Assembly (NCBI GenBank): GCA_003150615.1
Contig: QALN01000001.1
Coordinates: 1-64,000 of the forward strand
Reading direction: 5' to 3'
Source of the DNA: Flavobacteriales bacterium
GTDB lineage: Bacteria > Bacteroidota > Bacteroidia > Flavobacteriales > UBA1820
Length of the DNA: 64,000 nt
The notes under the pieces are model-generated. The model did not search any database and had not been told where the DNA came from. It saw only the letters and a program-made list of their open reading frames with translations. Shown here piece after piece: positions 25,327-33,898 of this stretch; position 1 is the first letter of the stretch; every line of letters starts with the position of its first letter. A program made the translations under genes and the position numbers.

Positions 25327-26724
25327 ATGAATTATAACAGCGTGAAATCGATTATTTCAAGCGCCGCTTTCACAGGCGGGTTGTTGTTCCTTTCGGCATT
25401 GGCAGCTTTCATATGGGCCAATGTATCCCCTGAAACTTACACATGGTTCTGGTCCGAACCGCATACCCTGAATATAGGCACGCATATGGAAAAAGTGCTT
25501 GAAAACGGGGTCGAGGTAGATAAAGTGTCGTATTTCATGAGCATTTCGATACGCAGCCTGCAACTGGTGGTTAACGATTTGCTTATGGTTATATTTTTCT
25601 TCAGTGTCGGAGTGGAGATAAAACGCGAACTGATAGCCGGGAAACTTTCTTCGTTCAAGAAGGCTATACTGCCTATCGGGGCCGCATTGGGAGGTATGAT
25701 AGTTCCTGCGTTGATATACTACGCTTTCGACCACGAAGGTCTGGCCTCGCGCGGCTGGGGAATACCGATGGCAACGGATATAGCCTTTTCTCTGGCTGTG
25801 ATCTCACTGTTGTCGCGCCGGGTACCGCTTAGCCTCAAAATATTCCTGATGGCTTTGGCCGTGGCTGATGACCTCGGGGCGATAAGCGTCATAGCGTTCT
25901 TCTATACCGACCATTTGAATATACAGGCTCTCCTGATAGGTCTTGCCGGCGTACTTCTGTTGTTCATCGCCAACAGGGCCAAGGTGCACGGCAAAGGTTT
26001 TTACTACATAGTGGGTGTGGTCCTGGTGTGGAGCCAGTTCCTCGAATCCGGAGTACATGCCACGATAGCCGGCATACTTACCGGTTTCGCATTCCCCAGC
26101 AATGTAGGAATGTCGCCGTCCGATTATGTGGACAAGGCGCAGAAACTGCTCGACAAACTCAAAAAACACGAGGACGATAAAATAATAAAAGGCGTTCCAT
26201 CCGAAGAAGTAGCCCATGTATATACCAAACTCAAGGCTCTGACATACAAGGCGGAAAATCCGATGATGGCTGCCGAACACAGCATGGCGCCTTACATAGC
26301 GCTTGTCATCATGCCTATATTCGCACTGGCAAATGCCGGAGTCATACTCGGCGACATGAGCTTTATGCAGGCCGTAGGCACTCCGGTCGCTATGGGTGTA
26401 GGCCTTGGACTGCTGTTCGGAAAACCGATAGGCATATTCCTGGTCACGTTCCTGTTCGTTAAACTCGGCATAGGTAAACTGCCCGACGGTGTGAAATGGA
26501 AACAGATACTCGGCATGGGCTTTATAGCCGGTATGGGCTTTACAATGTCGATATTCGTGACCGAACTGGCTTTCCGCACCAACGATTTGTCCTTGATGCA
26601 GATGGCTTCCGACTATATGAACGAGGCCAAACTCGCTATATTGTTGGCTTCGTTCGTGGCGGCAGTATGCGGTTATGTGTTCCTTATGATGTGCTCTGGC
26701 AAAAAACACGGGGAAGAATGCTGA
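25327..26724 (+). CDS. nhaA: Na+/H+ antiporter NhaA
   Basis: 465 residues, longer than E. coli NhaA (388). Exchanges Na+ for protons across the inner membrane. The ion-binding Asp pair is Asp181-Asp182 in LAVADDLGAISVIAFF; also MATDIAFSLAVISLLSRRVP and FFFSVGVEIKRELIAG. Extra length comes from a periplasmic loop at about 45-70 and a hydrophilic insert at about 268-310 (DYVDKAQKLLDKLKKHEDDK), as in other Bacteroidota NhaA proteins. A structured leader precedes the gene. Confidence 0.95.
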   Translation: MNYNSVKSIISSAAFTGGLLFLSALAAFIWANVSPETYTWFWSEPHTLNIGTHMEKVLENGVEVDKVSYFMSISIRSLQLVVNDLLMVIFFFSVGVEIKRELIAGKLSSFKKAILPIGAALGGMIVPALIYYAFDHEGLASRGWGIPMATDIAFSLAVISLLSRRVPLSLKIFLMALAVADDLGAISVIAFFYTDHLNIQALLIGLAGVLLLFIANRAKVHGKGFYYIVGVVLVWSQFLESGVHATIAGILTGFAFPSNVGMSPSDYVDKAQKLLDKLKKHEDDKIIKGVPSEEVAHVYTKLKALTYKAENPMMAAEHSMAPYIALVIMPIFALANAGVILGDMSFMQAVGTPVAMGVGLGLLFGKPIGIFLVTFLFVKLGIGKLPDGVKWKQILGMGFIAGMGFTMSIFVTELAFRTNDLSLMQMASDYMNEAKLAILLASFVAAVCGYVFLMMCSGKKHGEEC

Positions 26725-26841
26725 ACGCCAATACTGCGCATGTATCCGTTGCGGATGCAAGTGCGGTTGCGGGACGTTCTCCGATCGACAGTGATTTATA
26801 AACAGGCTGTTAATCCGGTATAAACGTATTTAAAATAAATT

Positions 26842-27354
26842 ATGGACGATCTGTCGCCTTTGAGAAGAACGCGCTGTGACTGGGTACTGGAAGCGGTATC
26901 GTTCTTATGCCTCGTATGGGCTTTTGTGCCGTTGTTTTTTTACGGCAGTATTGGCGAGGATGTCCGTGTCCCTACCCATTACGATGCACTGGGCCGGGTG
27001 GACGGTTACGGAAACCGTTCGGATTTGTGGACACCCGCGTTGGTGGCGGCGGCTTTTTACGTAGTTCTCACTGTTATCGAACGTTTTTACAGGAGTTTCA
27101 ACTTCCCGGTAAGGGTGACTCAAGCCAATGCGGAGGCCTTGTACAGGTTGGGAATACGGCTGATAAGGTTTATGAAACCTCTTTTGATGTTTATTATGGC
27201 TTACCTGAATACTTCCTCTTTTGCTGGTGCGATGGGACGGGGTATAGGATTGAACGGTTTTGTAATGGCTGTCCTTGTCATTGCGATGTTTGCGTTGATA
27301 GCCTATTTCATGGCAAAGATGTACAAACAGAGGGACGATACGGCAGGGTATTAA
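26842..27354 (+). CDS. DUF1648-domain membrane protein
   Basis: 170 residues with four or five predicted membrane helices. N-terminal half carries the DUF1648 pattern: a first helix, then P-THYDALGRVDGYGNRSDLW and a second helix. The C-terminal half has two more helices. Function unknown; DUF1648 proteins are sometimes linked to regulators of envelope stress, but nothing nearby supports that here. Confidence 0.75.
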   Translation: MDDLSPLRRTRCDWVLEAVSFLCLVWAFVPLFFYGSIGEDVRVPTHYDALGRVDGYGNRSDLWTPALVAAAFYVVLTVIERFYRSFNFPVRVTQANAEALYRLGIRLIRFMKPLLMFIMAYLNTSSFAGAMGRGIGLNGFVMAVLVIAMFALIAYFMAKMYKQRDDTAGY

Positions 27355-27383
27355 ATAGTTTATAAGCGGCAGAGTGTTGCATA
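27351..27383. repeat. short dispersed repeat, copy 1
   Basis: TTAAATAGTTTATAAGCGGC then AGAGTGTTGCAT. The same 20-mer followed by nearly the same bases occurs at 54253-54286, and weaker versions occur near 58611 and 58669. Confidence 0.6.
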
Positions 27384-27423
27384 AAAAACGTCAGGCGTTG
27401 AAGCGCCTGACGTTTTTTATGCA
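27378..27423. terminator. bidirectional terminator
   Basis: AAAAAACGTCAGGCG-TTGAAG-CGCCTGACGTTTTTT with A/T runs on both sides, between convergent genes. Confidence 0.9.
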
Positions 27424-27449
27424 GTCTGTCAAACACTGTTTTGCAGTGA

Positions 27450-28022
27450 CTATTTTGCCGGTTCGGAAAAATGCGGATTCCACTTTTCGGGTTTTTTAGC
27501 TGTCACGCCTTTGTAGAATTCCTCGATTATGGCTAAATCCTGGGCGTAATTTCCTCCCGGGTTTATAAATCCCAACAATCCGGCTTTTTTTTCCCGGTAA
27601 TCCAGAAAGGCTATTCCTATCGGCACTCCGGCTTTCATCGCTATTTTGTAGAATCCGGTTTTCCATTGTTCCACACGCGAACGCGTACCTTCCGGGGCGA
27701 GCATTATCACCAGTTCGGGATCTTTCTCCAACAGACATGCAGTGTAATCCACCAGGTTGTTTTTCTGGGTTCTTGACACTCCTATACCGCCGAGCCATTT
27801 TATTACCGGACGGGTGAACGGGTTTTTCAGGTACGAATCCTTTATGAGAAAGCGCACCGGTATGCCGAGTTTCCACAGTGCCGCTATGGCATGGAGCAGG
27901 TCCCAGTTGCTCGTGTGCGGAGCGGCTACCAGAACGCAATGTCTGACGCGTTCGTCCTTCGGGTCCACTGCCAGTTTCCATCCGGTGAACCACATTATGA
28001 CCGAAGCTATCGTTTTTTTCAT
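27450..28022 (-). CDS. 1-acylglycerol-3-phosphate acyltransferase-like protein
   Basis: 190 residues from the ATG at 28022, chosen because the -7 box lies at 28053-28060. Catalytic H-x4-D is HTSNWD in VLVAAPHTSNWDLLHA; the second motif is LAPEGTRSR. This is the PlsC-like fold that moves acyl groups to lysophospholipids or similar acceptors at the membrane. Exact acceptor unknown; the sequence class (GGIGVSRTQKNNLVD, NPGG) is the short soluble-type form common in Bacteroidota. Confidence 0.88.
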   Translation of the reverse strand: MKKTIASVIMWFTGWKLAVDPKDERVRHCVLVAAPHTSNWDLLHAIAALWKLGIPVRFLIKDSYLKNPFTRPVIKWLGGIGVSRTQKNNLVDYTACLLEKDPELVIMLAPEGTRSRVEQWKTGFYKIAMKAGVPIGIAFLDYREKKAGLLGFINPGGNYAQDLAIIEEFYKGVTAKKPEKWNPHFSEPAK

Positions 28023-28052
28023 TCTGATGACGGGTCTTTTCTGTTTGCGCTG

Positions 28053-28060
28053 CAAAAGTA
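28053..28060 (-). promoter_or_regulatory. -7 box TACTTTTG
   Basis: TACTTTTG on the minus strand, 31 bases before the acyltransferase ATG. Confidence 0.6.
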
Positions 28061-28089
28061 GTGAATACTATCGTATATCGGGCAAAAAT

Positions 28090-28126
28090 AAAACCTTCCT
28101 TGCCGTATTACGGCAAGGAAGGTTTT
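28090..28126. terminator. terminator hairpin downstream of trxA
   Basis: AAACCTTCCTTGCCG-TATTA-CGGCAAGGAAGGTTTT. A strong stem about 105 bases after the trxA stop on the minus strand; it also insulates the acyltransferase promoter. Confidence 0.85.
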
Positions 28127-28230
28127 AACGTATTTAAGTCGGGGCTTCGTTTTCGGCGGAATCATTGTAGTTTTCATCCGTCCGATGCGCTTTCGCAGCG
28201 CATAATTTGCAAAAAAAAATGCTTTTTCCG

Positions 28231-28548
28231 TTATTTCAGAAGAGCTTCTATTTTTGCTTTCAGATCTGATTTTGTAGCGGCGCCTACCTGTTTGTCCACC
28301 AACTGTCCGCCCTTGAAGAACAGTATCGTCGGTATGTTGCGTATGCCCTGTGCGGCTGAAACCCCGGGGTTTTCGTCCACGTTGACTTTGCCTATTACGA
28401 CTTTGTCTTCGTATTCGCCTGCCAGTTCATCTATTATCGGGCTTACCATGCGGCATGGACCGCACCACGGAGCCCAGAAATCCACCACTACCGGTTTGCC
28501 TGCGCCTATTGTTTCGGCGAAATTGGCGTCTGTTATTTCTTTTGCCAT
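28231..28548 (-). CDS. trxA: thioredoxin
   Basis: 105 residues. Active site WCGPC within VVVDFWAPWCGPCRMVSP, and the cis-Pro motif RNIPTILFFKGG. Reduces protein disulphides in the cytoplasm. Single gene with its own -7 box at 28614-28621. Confidence 0.96.
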   Translation of the reverse strand: MAKEITDANFAETIGAGKPVVVDFWAPWCGPCRMVSPIIDELAGEYEDKVVIGKVNVDENPGVSAAQGIRNIPTILFFKGGQLVDKQVGAATKSDLKAKIEALLK

Positions 28549-28613
28549 CGTTTTATTATTGTTTTTTCGGTTATAAAATCAGTTCATAAATATAGTCATA
28601 TAAGGATTGTCCG

Positions 28614-28621
28614 CAAAGTTA
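28614..28621 (-). promoter_or_regulatory. -7 box TAACTTTG for trxA
   Basis: TAACTTTG on the minus strand followed by CGG, about 66 bases before the trxA ATG. Confidence 0.55.
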
Positions 28622-28646
28622 ATCAATCCCCGGTTAGGGTTAAAAA

Positions 28647-28676
28647 AAATCCCCGAATTGTGTTATCCGGGGATTT
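28647..28676. terminator. terminator after rubrerythrin
   Basis: AATCCCCG-loop-CGGGGATT with a poly-T on the minus strand side, just after the rubrerythrin stop. Confidence 0.8.
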
Positions 28677-28697
28677 GTCATTTCCCGGTGAGGAATG

Positions 28698-29252
28698 TTA
28701 CTTTTTGAAATAGCGGTTGTAAAGACCTTCGAAGCCTTTGCCGTGACGCGCTTCGTCCTTTGCCATTTCGTGTACCGTGTCGTGTATTGCGTCAAGGTTC
28801 AGTTCTTTGGCTCGTTTGGCTATACGCATTTTGTCTTCGCAGGCACCTGATTCGGCGTTCATGCGTTTTTCGAGGTTGGTTTTGGTGTCCCATACCACAT
28901 CGCCAAGCAGTTCGGCGAATTTGGCGGCATGCTCGGCCTCTTCCCATGCGTAACGTTTGTATGCTTCGGCTATTTCAGGATAGCCTTCGCGGTCTGCCTG
29001 GCGGCTCATGGCCAGGTACATGCCTACTTCTGTGCATTCCCCGGTAAAGTGTGCGTTGAGGTCTTTTATCATCTCCGCATCGCATCCTTTTGCCACTCCT
29101 ATCTCGTGTTCGGTAACGAAAGAAAGGCCTTCAGCCGATTCGACCAGTTCCTTGAACTTGCTGGCAGGAACATGGCACTGTGGGCATTTTTCAGGCGGGG
29201 TGTCGCCCTCGTGTACATAACCGCATACGGTGCAGATGAATTTCTTTTTCAT
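28698..29252 (-). CDS. reverse-order rubrerythrin (NADH peroxidase type)
   Basis: 184 residues from the ATG at 29252. An N-terminal rubredoxin-like domain (CTVCGY, Cys7/Cys10; CPQCHVP, Cys23/Cys26) precedes a diiron rubrerythrin domain ([49 protein letters not shown]). This domain order is that of the reverse rubrerythrins used by anaerobes to reduce hydrogen peroxide with NADH-derived electrons. It lies near trxA, fitting an oxidative-stress theme. Confidence 0.92.
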   Translation of the reverse strand: MKKKFICTVCGYVHEGDTPPEKCPQCHVPASKFKELVESAEGLSFVTEHEIGVAKGCDAEMIKDLNAHFTGECTEVGMYLAMSRQADREGYPEIAEAYKRYAWEEAEHAAKFAELLGDVVWDTKTNLEKRMNAESGACEDKMRIAKRAKELNLDAIHDTVHEMAKDEARHGKGFEGLYNRYFKK

Positions 29253-29320
29253 TTTTGTCGATGTTGTTTTATGATGTTTATATAAAGATAAATTTTGCCG
29301 GAACTCGATGTTTACAACTT

Positions 29321-29328
29321 CAAAATTA
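29321..29328 (-). promoter_or_regulatory. -7 box TAATTTTG for rubrerythrin
   Basis: TAATTTTG on the minus strand followed by AAG, about 69 bases before the ATG. Confidence 0.5.
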
Positions 29329-29506
29329 CTTTTTTTTAACGTGCGAAACAGACGCCGGCTATAATAGTTTTTAACTTCGTTATAGATAAAAACTATGGAA
29401 AATGCAAACTTAGCACAACTGCCAGAAAACAACAAGTCATAGCGTACACGGTAATAATCCGTTAGATATTCATTTTTATTTTGCCGGGAATGTCCGGCCG
29501 TCCGTG

Positions 29507-31969
29507 TTACAGACGGCCCCTGTCCTCGGAGTTGCCGGATTCTACTTTGCCTACCTGTATCTTCTTTCCGTGGGAGAAACTGTACCTGAGCGAAAGACGG
29601 AACGCCGTATTGTTGCGGTCGTTTCGGAATGACTGGAAGAACTCAGGAGTTTCGCTCGTGTAGTTGTAATTGCCGGAAGAATTGAATATGTCGTCGACAT
29701 CGAACGAAAGCGAGAGTTGCTTGTCCTTCAGCATGCGTTTGGTTATTCCGGAACTCATTTGCCACATGGTAGAACCTTTGCTGTTACCCTGTGAGCCGAA
29801 ACTGTACGCATTTCCCCTTATCTGTATTGTCCAGTCCTTTGGCAGGGTGAACATCATGTTGCCGAAGAAGTATCCCGAAAGGGCTTCGCGGTGCATGTCA
29901 AGTACGTTGTATGTGCGCCAGCTGCCGTTCATGTTCAGGTTGGCGTTCCACCATTTGGTAAGTTTTAAAGGAAGGAATACCGACATGTACAGGCTGTGCA
30001 CACGGTCTATTTCGGCCATGGTCTGTATGGTGCTGTTCGGTTTTTCCGGGTTAGGTACGGTGACGTTTTCGTAAGTGCCGTTGTAGTTGTTGTAACCGAA
30101 TGCGAAACTGTATTTATACTTTATAGTGGACGAGAGTTCGAAGTTGTTTATGAACGACGGTTTTATGTCCGGGCGTCCTACCGATATGTCGAAATCTCCG
30201 TATTGTATTATGTTGGGGTTGAGTTGGCTGTAATACGGGCGGCGTATGCGGCGGTTGTAGCTAGCGCCTACCGTGTGGCCTTTCTGTTTGTTTAAGTTGT
30301 ACGATACGTACACCGACGGGAAAAAGTCTGTGGACGAATAGATGTATTCCTTGTCCAGCGTGACCGAATACCCGTCCATGCGGTACGTTTCCATGCGCAG
30401 TCCGAGCGTGTAGTTGAAATTCTTTATAGATGAGGAAAATTTGGCGTAAACGGCTCCCAAGTCTTCTTTGTACTTGTAAAAATCCTGCCGTGCCGGGTCT
30501 TTCACCCATGCTCCTTCTTCGAGCCTCCGGTAGTTGCTGCTGTCCTTCACGTCCATTTTGTTGTACTTTACGCCTACGTTCAGGACTGTTTTTTTAGTGA
30601 ACATGTGTTTGTAGTCGGCGGACACGGAATAGTTGTTGTTGTTGGACGAACCTCCCTGGTGATAAATATTGTAGCGTTCGAGGATCGTATAATCTTCGGT
30701 GTCTGGATCGAATATCATGTACTTGGAGTCATAATCGCTGTCGCGGTCGGATTTGCGCTGCGTCCAGTCGAACAGTACTTTGAACTGCGAGCCGAGCGAA
30801 TCGGTCTTTATACGGTAGTTGAGCGAAAATGTATTGAAATCGTACGAGTTGTCCGAATTGTTTATCGAAGGTACGTGCTTTTTCACAGCGCCTTCGTTCA
30901 TGTACATGTCGCTCAGGCCTTTGGTGTCGCCGCCGAACCCGAATATGTCGGCTTCGAAACCTACAGACTGGCGGTCCGTTATGTCGTATATGGCGCCTAT
31001 GTTGACACCTTTGTTGTCGTAATTGCTTTTGCTGAACGATTTCGAGTCGCGGCGGTTGCCCTGTTCCTTGAATACTGATTCCGAATAGCTCGTCCCTCCT
31101 GATTTACTCCAGCTGCCGTAGAACGAACCGTAAAGCGTCAGTTTGGCATTGCGGTAGTTGATATTGGCGCTGGGGCTTATGCTGGAATATTCCCCCTGGC
31201 GGTAGCTTATGCCGGCGGAACCGTTGTAACCTTCGAGCGCAGAACGGCGGATGGTGTAGTGGATTATACCTCCGGAGGAAGACGAATCGTATTCCGCACC
31301 AGGGTTGGCTATTATCTCTATCTTTAATATATCTTCCGCCTTTATATTACGCAGGTATGCCGCCAGTTGTTCGCCTGTCATGCGCGTCATGCGGTCGTTT
31401 ATCATGATTTTGGTGTCGCTCTTCCCGTTTATGCTTATGGCTCCGTCCTTGTCGACGAATACTCCGGGCGCTATATCCAGAATTTCGAGCGACGATTTTC
31501 CTATTGCCATGGCGCTTTTGCCAACGTTGTTCATGACGAATTTGTCAGCTTCGCGTTCTATCAGTTTGGCCGTTATTTCCACTTCCCCCAGCATTTTTGC
31601 GTCTTCGGCCAGGGTGACTGTACCCATGTCCGTGTTTGATTCCATGGTTATCGTTTTGCTGAATGTGGTGTATCCCATGAGTCCGACCGATACGTTGTAT
31701 TGTCCGGCCGGTACCGAGATGCTGAATTTGCCGTCCATATCGGATATCGTGCCGCGCACGAAAGTAGTATCCTTTGTGCTTTTGAGTACTATGTTGCAGA
31801 ATTCTATGGATTTGCCTTTGTCGTCTTTGGTCGTTCCGGACAATTTTACCTGCGGTTTGCGGGCAGGAATCTGGGGCTGTGTCTGTGAATACGATTGTGT
31901 GGCAAAAGCGCATAGCGATATCGCAAGGGCTATGGCGAGCCCTTTCGCAGTAATGAGTTGGTGCTTCAT
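29507..31969 (-). CDS. TonB-dependent receptor-like outer membrane protein
   Basis: 820 residues. Signal peptide (about 1-29), a carboxypeptidase regulatory-like domain (about 40-125; [20 protein letters not shown]), a plug domain (about 130-235; [40 protein letters not shown]) and a long barrel with alternating aromatic strands to the end. Belongs to the outer membrane beta-barrel family (OMP_b-brl type) rather than SusC, and no SusD neighbour is present. Substrate unknown. Single gene. Confidence 0.88.
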   Translation of the reverse strand: MKHQLITAKGLAIALAISLCAFATQSYSQTQPQIPARKPQVKLSGTTKDDKGKSIEFCNIVLKSTKDTTFVRGTISDMDGKFSISVPAGQYNVSVGLMGYTTFSKTITMESNTDMGTVTLAEDAKMLGEVEITAKLIEREADKFVMNNVGKSAMAIGKSSLEILDIAPGVFVDKDGAISINGKSDTKIMINDRMTRMTGEQLAAYLRNIKAEDILKIEIIANPGAEYDSSSSGGIIHYTIRRSALEGYNGSAGISYRQGEYSSISPSANINYRNAKLTLYGSFYGSWSKSGGTSYSESVFKEQGNRRDSKSFSKSNYDNKGVNIGAIYDITDRQSVGFEADIFGFGGDTKGLSDMYMNEGAVKKHVPSINNSDNSYDFNTFSLNYRIKTDSLGSQFKVLFDWTQRKSDRDSDYDSKYMIFDPDTEDYTILERYNIYHQGGSSNNNNYSVSADYKHMFTKKTVLNVGVKYNKMDVKDSSNYRRLEEGAWVKDPARQDFYKYKEDLGAVYAKFSSSIKNFNYTLGLRMETYRMDGYSVTLDKEYIYSSTDFFPSVYVSYNLNKQKGHTVGASYNRRIRRPYYSQLNPNIIQYGDFDISVGRPDIKPSFINNFELSSTIKYKYSFAFGYNNYNGTYENVTVPNPEKPNSTIQTMAEIDRVHSLYMSVFLPLKLTKWWNANLNMNGSWRTYNVLDMHREALSGYFFGNMMFTLPKDWTIQIRGNAYSFGSQGNSKGSTMWQMSSGITKRMLKDKQLSLSFDVDDIFNSSGNYNYTSETPEFFQSFRNDRNNTAFRLSLRYSFSHGKKIQVGKVESGNSEDRGRL

Positions 31970-32260
31970 TTCAGATTGGAAAAAATAGTGTTGATTGATG
32001 TTTGTACAGAGATTATAATTTTCGTTCGTTTTTACATATTAGACTTTCAAAACGGCATAAAAGTTTCAGTTTTTTTTGTTAAAAACGGCGTAAAACTAAT
32101 AACTATGTGTCAACTAAATGTTTGGAATGTCGTATTTAACATATATTTTATAATATATTCAGCGGATACGGTTATAATCCTCCGGAGCACGGCAAAGCGT
32201 CCTGTAATTATTAAGAATTATTTAATTGTGCTCCTGCGTACATCCTAAATGTATTATACT

Positions 32261-32268
32261 TACTTTTG
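32261..32268 (+). promoter_or_regulatory. distal -7 box for bamD
   Basis: TACTTTTG followed by CAAGATAC, 59 bases before the bamD start. Confidence 0.55.
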
Positions 32269-32314
32269 CAAGATACATTTACCGTTTTTTTATACCTGAA
32301 ACAGATAAAATTCA

Positions 32315-32322
32315 TACTTTTG
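32315..32322 (+). promoter_or_regulatory. proximal -7 box for bamD
   Basis: TACTTTTG followed by CACCT and then the ATG at 32328. Transcripts from here would be almost leaderless. Confidence 0.55.
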
Positions 32323-32327
32323 CACCT

Positions 32328-33257
32328 ATGTTAGCTAAATTGTCAAAAATACTGTTCCTCTCGGCGCTACTGGCGTTCGTAACGTCTTGCAGCGAGTATG
32401 CGAAGATACAGCGTGAAGAAGATCCGCAGAAAAAATTCGAATACGCCTGCAAACTTTTCGAACAGGAAAAATATCCTAAAGTAATAAAGCTGATGGAGCC
32501 TATATATCTGCGCTTCCGCCAGACGAAGGATGCCGAGATGGCCGACTGGATTATGGCTTATTCGATGTACAAAAGAGGTTCGTACGATATGGCGTCGTAC
32601 ATGCTCAATAACTTTGCCAAAGAATATCCGTTGAGCGAGAAGAACAAGGAAGCGGCATTTCTGGGAGCGGTGGCTTCGTATAAATTGTCACCGGAGTCAT
32701 ATCTGGACCAGGAATATACCGAAAAGGCCATAACGATGCTCCAGCGTTACATAGACAATTACCCTACGGCCGAAAATATATCCGAGGCTGATAAAATGGT
32801 ACGCGAATTAAACGCCAAACTGGAGAAAAAAGCATACGATATAGCATACAATTATTACAGGATGGAGGAATACAACGCCGCGATAGTTGCGTTTTCCAAT
32901 GTTCTGGACGATATGCCCTCTACGATATACAGGGAAGATATAATGTTCAACAGGCTTAAAGCGGCAGCTATCTTTGCCAATAAAAGTATCGCGGACAAGC
33001 AGAAGGAACGCTATACCGATGCCATAACCTACGGCAGGATATTCCTCAAGCAGTTCCCCAAGTCCAAATACAGTGAAGAAGCAGAGGCTATAATAGCCGC
33101 GTTGGAAAGCGATTCTTCCACTCTCGACAAGGTGCTCAAAAATATCGGTAAGGATGAAAAGGACGTCAAAGCCAGGGAAATAAAGAAACAGCTTAAAAAA
33201 GAGAACAAAAGCAAAGGTAAAAACGGCGCACAGCAGTCTGAAACGGAAAAAAAATAA
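32328..33257 (+). CDS. bamD: outer membrane protein assembly factor BamD
   Basis: 309 residues. Lipoprotein signal with lipobox VTSC (Cys21). Several TPR repeats follow: YACKLFEQEKYPKVIKLMEP, AYSMYKRGSYDMASYMLNNF, AYNYYRMEEYNAAIVAFSNV, and YGRIFLKQFPKSKYSEEAEA. BamD works with BamA to insert beta-barrels. The lysine-rich tail (about 280-309) is a Bacteroidota feature. Followed after 13 bases by the omega-like gene, the usual order in this phylum. Confidence 0.92.
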   Translation: MLAKLSKILFLSALLAFVTSCSEYAKIQREEDPQKKFEYACKLFEQEKYPKVIKLMEPIYLRFRQTKDAEMADWIMAYSMYKRGSYDMASYMLNNFAKEYPLSEKNKEAAFLGAVASYKLSPESYLDQEYTEKAITMLQRYIDNYPTAENISEADKMVRELNAKLEKKAYDIAYNYYRMEEYNAAIVAFSNVLDDMPSTIYREDIMFNRLKAAAIFANKSIADKQKERYTDAITYGRIFLKQFPKSKYSEEAEAIIAALESDSSTLDKVLKNIGKDEKDVKAREIKKQLKKENKSKGKNGAQQSETEKK

Positions 33258-33270
33258 CGCAAAGAAATAT

Positions 33271-33633
33271 ATGGATTACAAGAAATCTAATGCTCCGCTC
33301 ACCACAATTACACGCAATGTGAGCGAGATAGACGCGAAGACAGGAAATATCTACGAGTCTATAATGATAATAGCCAAGCGGGCAACGCAGATAGGCGTGG
33401 ACATAAAAAAAGAACTTGTGGAAAAACTCGACGAGTTTGCCGCCAATGCTGAAAATCTCGAAGAAGTGTTTGAAAACAAGGAACAGATAGAAGTGTCGCG
33501 TTTCTATGAAAAACTTCCGAAACCAACGGCCATAGCCGTTCAGGAGTGGTTGGAAGACCGTATATATTACCGCGAAGGAAACAAGAACGCGGCTGTTGCC
33601 GACCATACGGGAGAAACTGCGAAAGAATCTTAA
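33271..33633 (+). CDS. rpoZ: RNA polymerase omega subunit family protein
   Basis: 120 residues. KTGNIYESIMIIAKRATQIG is the RpoZ/Rpb6 motif that holds the beta' subunit. The Bacteroidota form has a longer tail (KEQIEVSRFYEKLPKPTAIA, VQEWLEDRIYYREG). In this phylum the gene usually follows bamD, as here. Probably co-transcribed with bamD. Confidence 0.88.
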   Translation: MDYKKSNAPLTTITRNVSEIDAKTGNIYESIMIIAKRATQIGVDIKKELVEKLDEFAANAENLEEVFENKEQIEVSRFYEKLPKPTAIAVQEWLEDRIYYREGNKNAAVADHTGETAKES

Positions 33634-33673
33634 AAAAACAGCGGTAAAGGTTGCATAATTGAAAACAAAGATA

Positions 33674-33681
33674 TAAATTTG
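33674..33681 (+). promoter_or_regulatory. -7 box TAAATTTG for tRNA-Gln
   Basis: TAAATTTG, 13 bases before the 5' end of the tRNA gene. Confidence 0.6.
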
Positions 33682-33694
33682 CAACCGTTTTCAG

Positions 33695-33765
33695 AGCCCT
33701 ATGGTGTAATGGTAGCACATCAGATTCTGGATCTGCTTGTCTTGGTTCGAATCCAGGTAGGGCTA
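33695..33765 (+). tRNA. tRNA-Gln (anticodon CTG)
   Basis: 71 bases form a cloverleaf: acceptor AGCCCTA with TAGGGCT, D arm GTG/CAC with loop TAATGGTAG, anticodon loop TTCTGGA (CTG at 33727-33729), T arm CTTGG-TTCGAAT-CCAGG. CCA is not encoded. The 27-43 pair is T-C, a mismatch at the top of the anticodon stem. Reads the CAG codon. Confidence 0.92.
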
Positions 33766-33767
33766 CA

Positions 33768-33810
33768 AAAAAAGCTGTAAACTTTTTTGTTTACAGCTTT
33801 TTTGTTTTTT
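33768..33810 (+). terminator. terminator after tRNA-Gln
   Basis: AAAAAAGCTGTAAAC pairs with GTTTACAGCTTTTTT around a T loop, followed by GTTTTTT. Confidence 0.88.
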
Positions 33811-33848
33811 ATGATAACTCATGCTTTTACCGGTAAGTATAAAAATTA

Positions 33849-33856
33849 TATATTTG
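33849..33856 (+). promoter_or_regulatory. -7 box TATATTTG for export operon
   Basis: TATATTTG followed by TACC, 42 bases before the ATG at 33899. Confidence 0.65.
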
Positions 33857-33898
33857 TACCTTGTAATTCAATTTGAAAGAATATAATCCTCGGCGATA

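Larger units (their letters stand above)
31970..32327. other. intergenic region with two bamD promoters
   Basis: No gene seen. AT-rich spacer between divergent genes, with TACTTTTG boxes at 32261-32268 and 32315-32322, both pointing to bamD. Confidence 0.6.
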
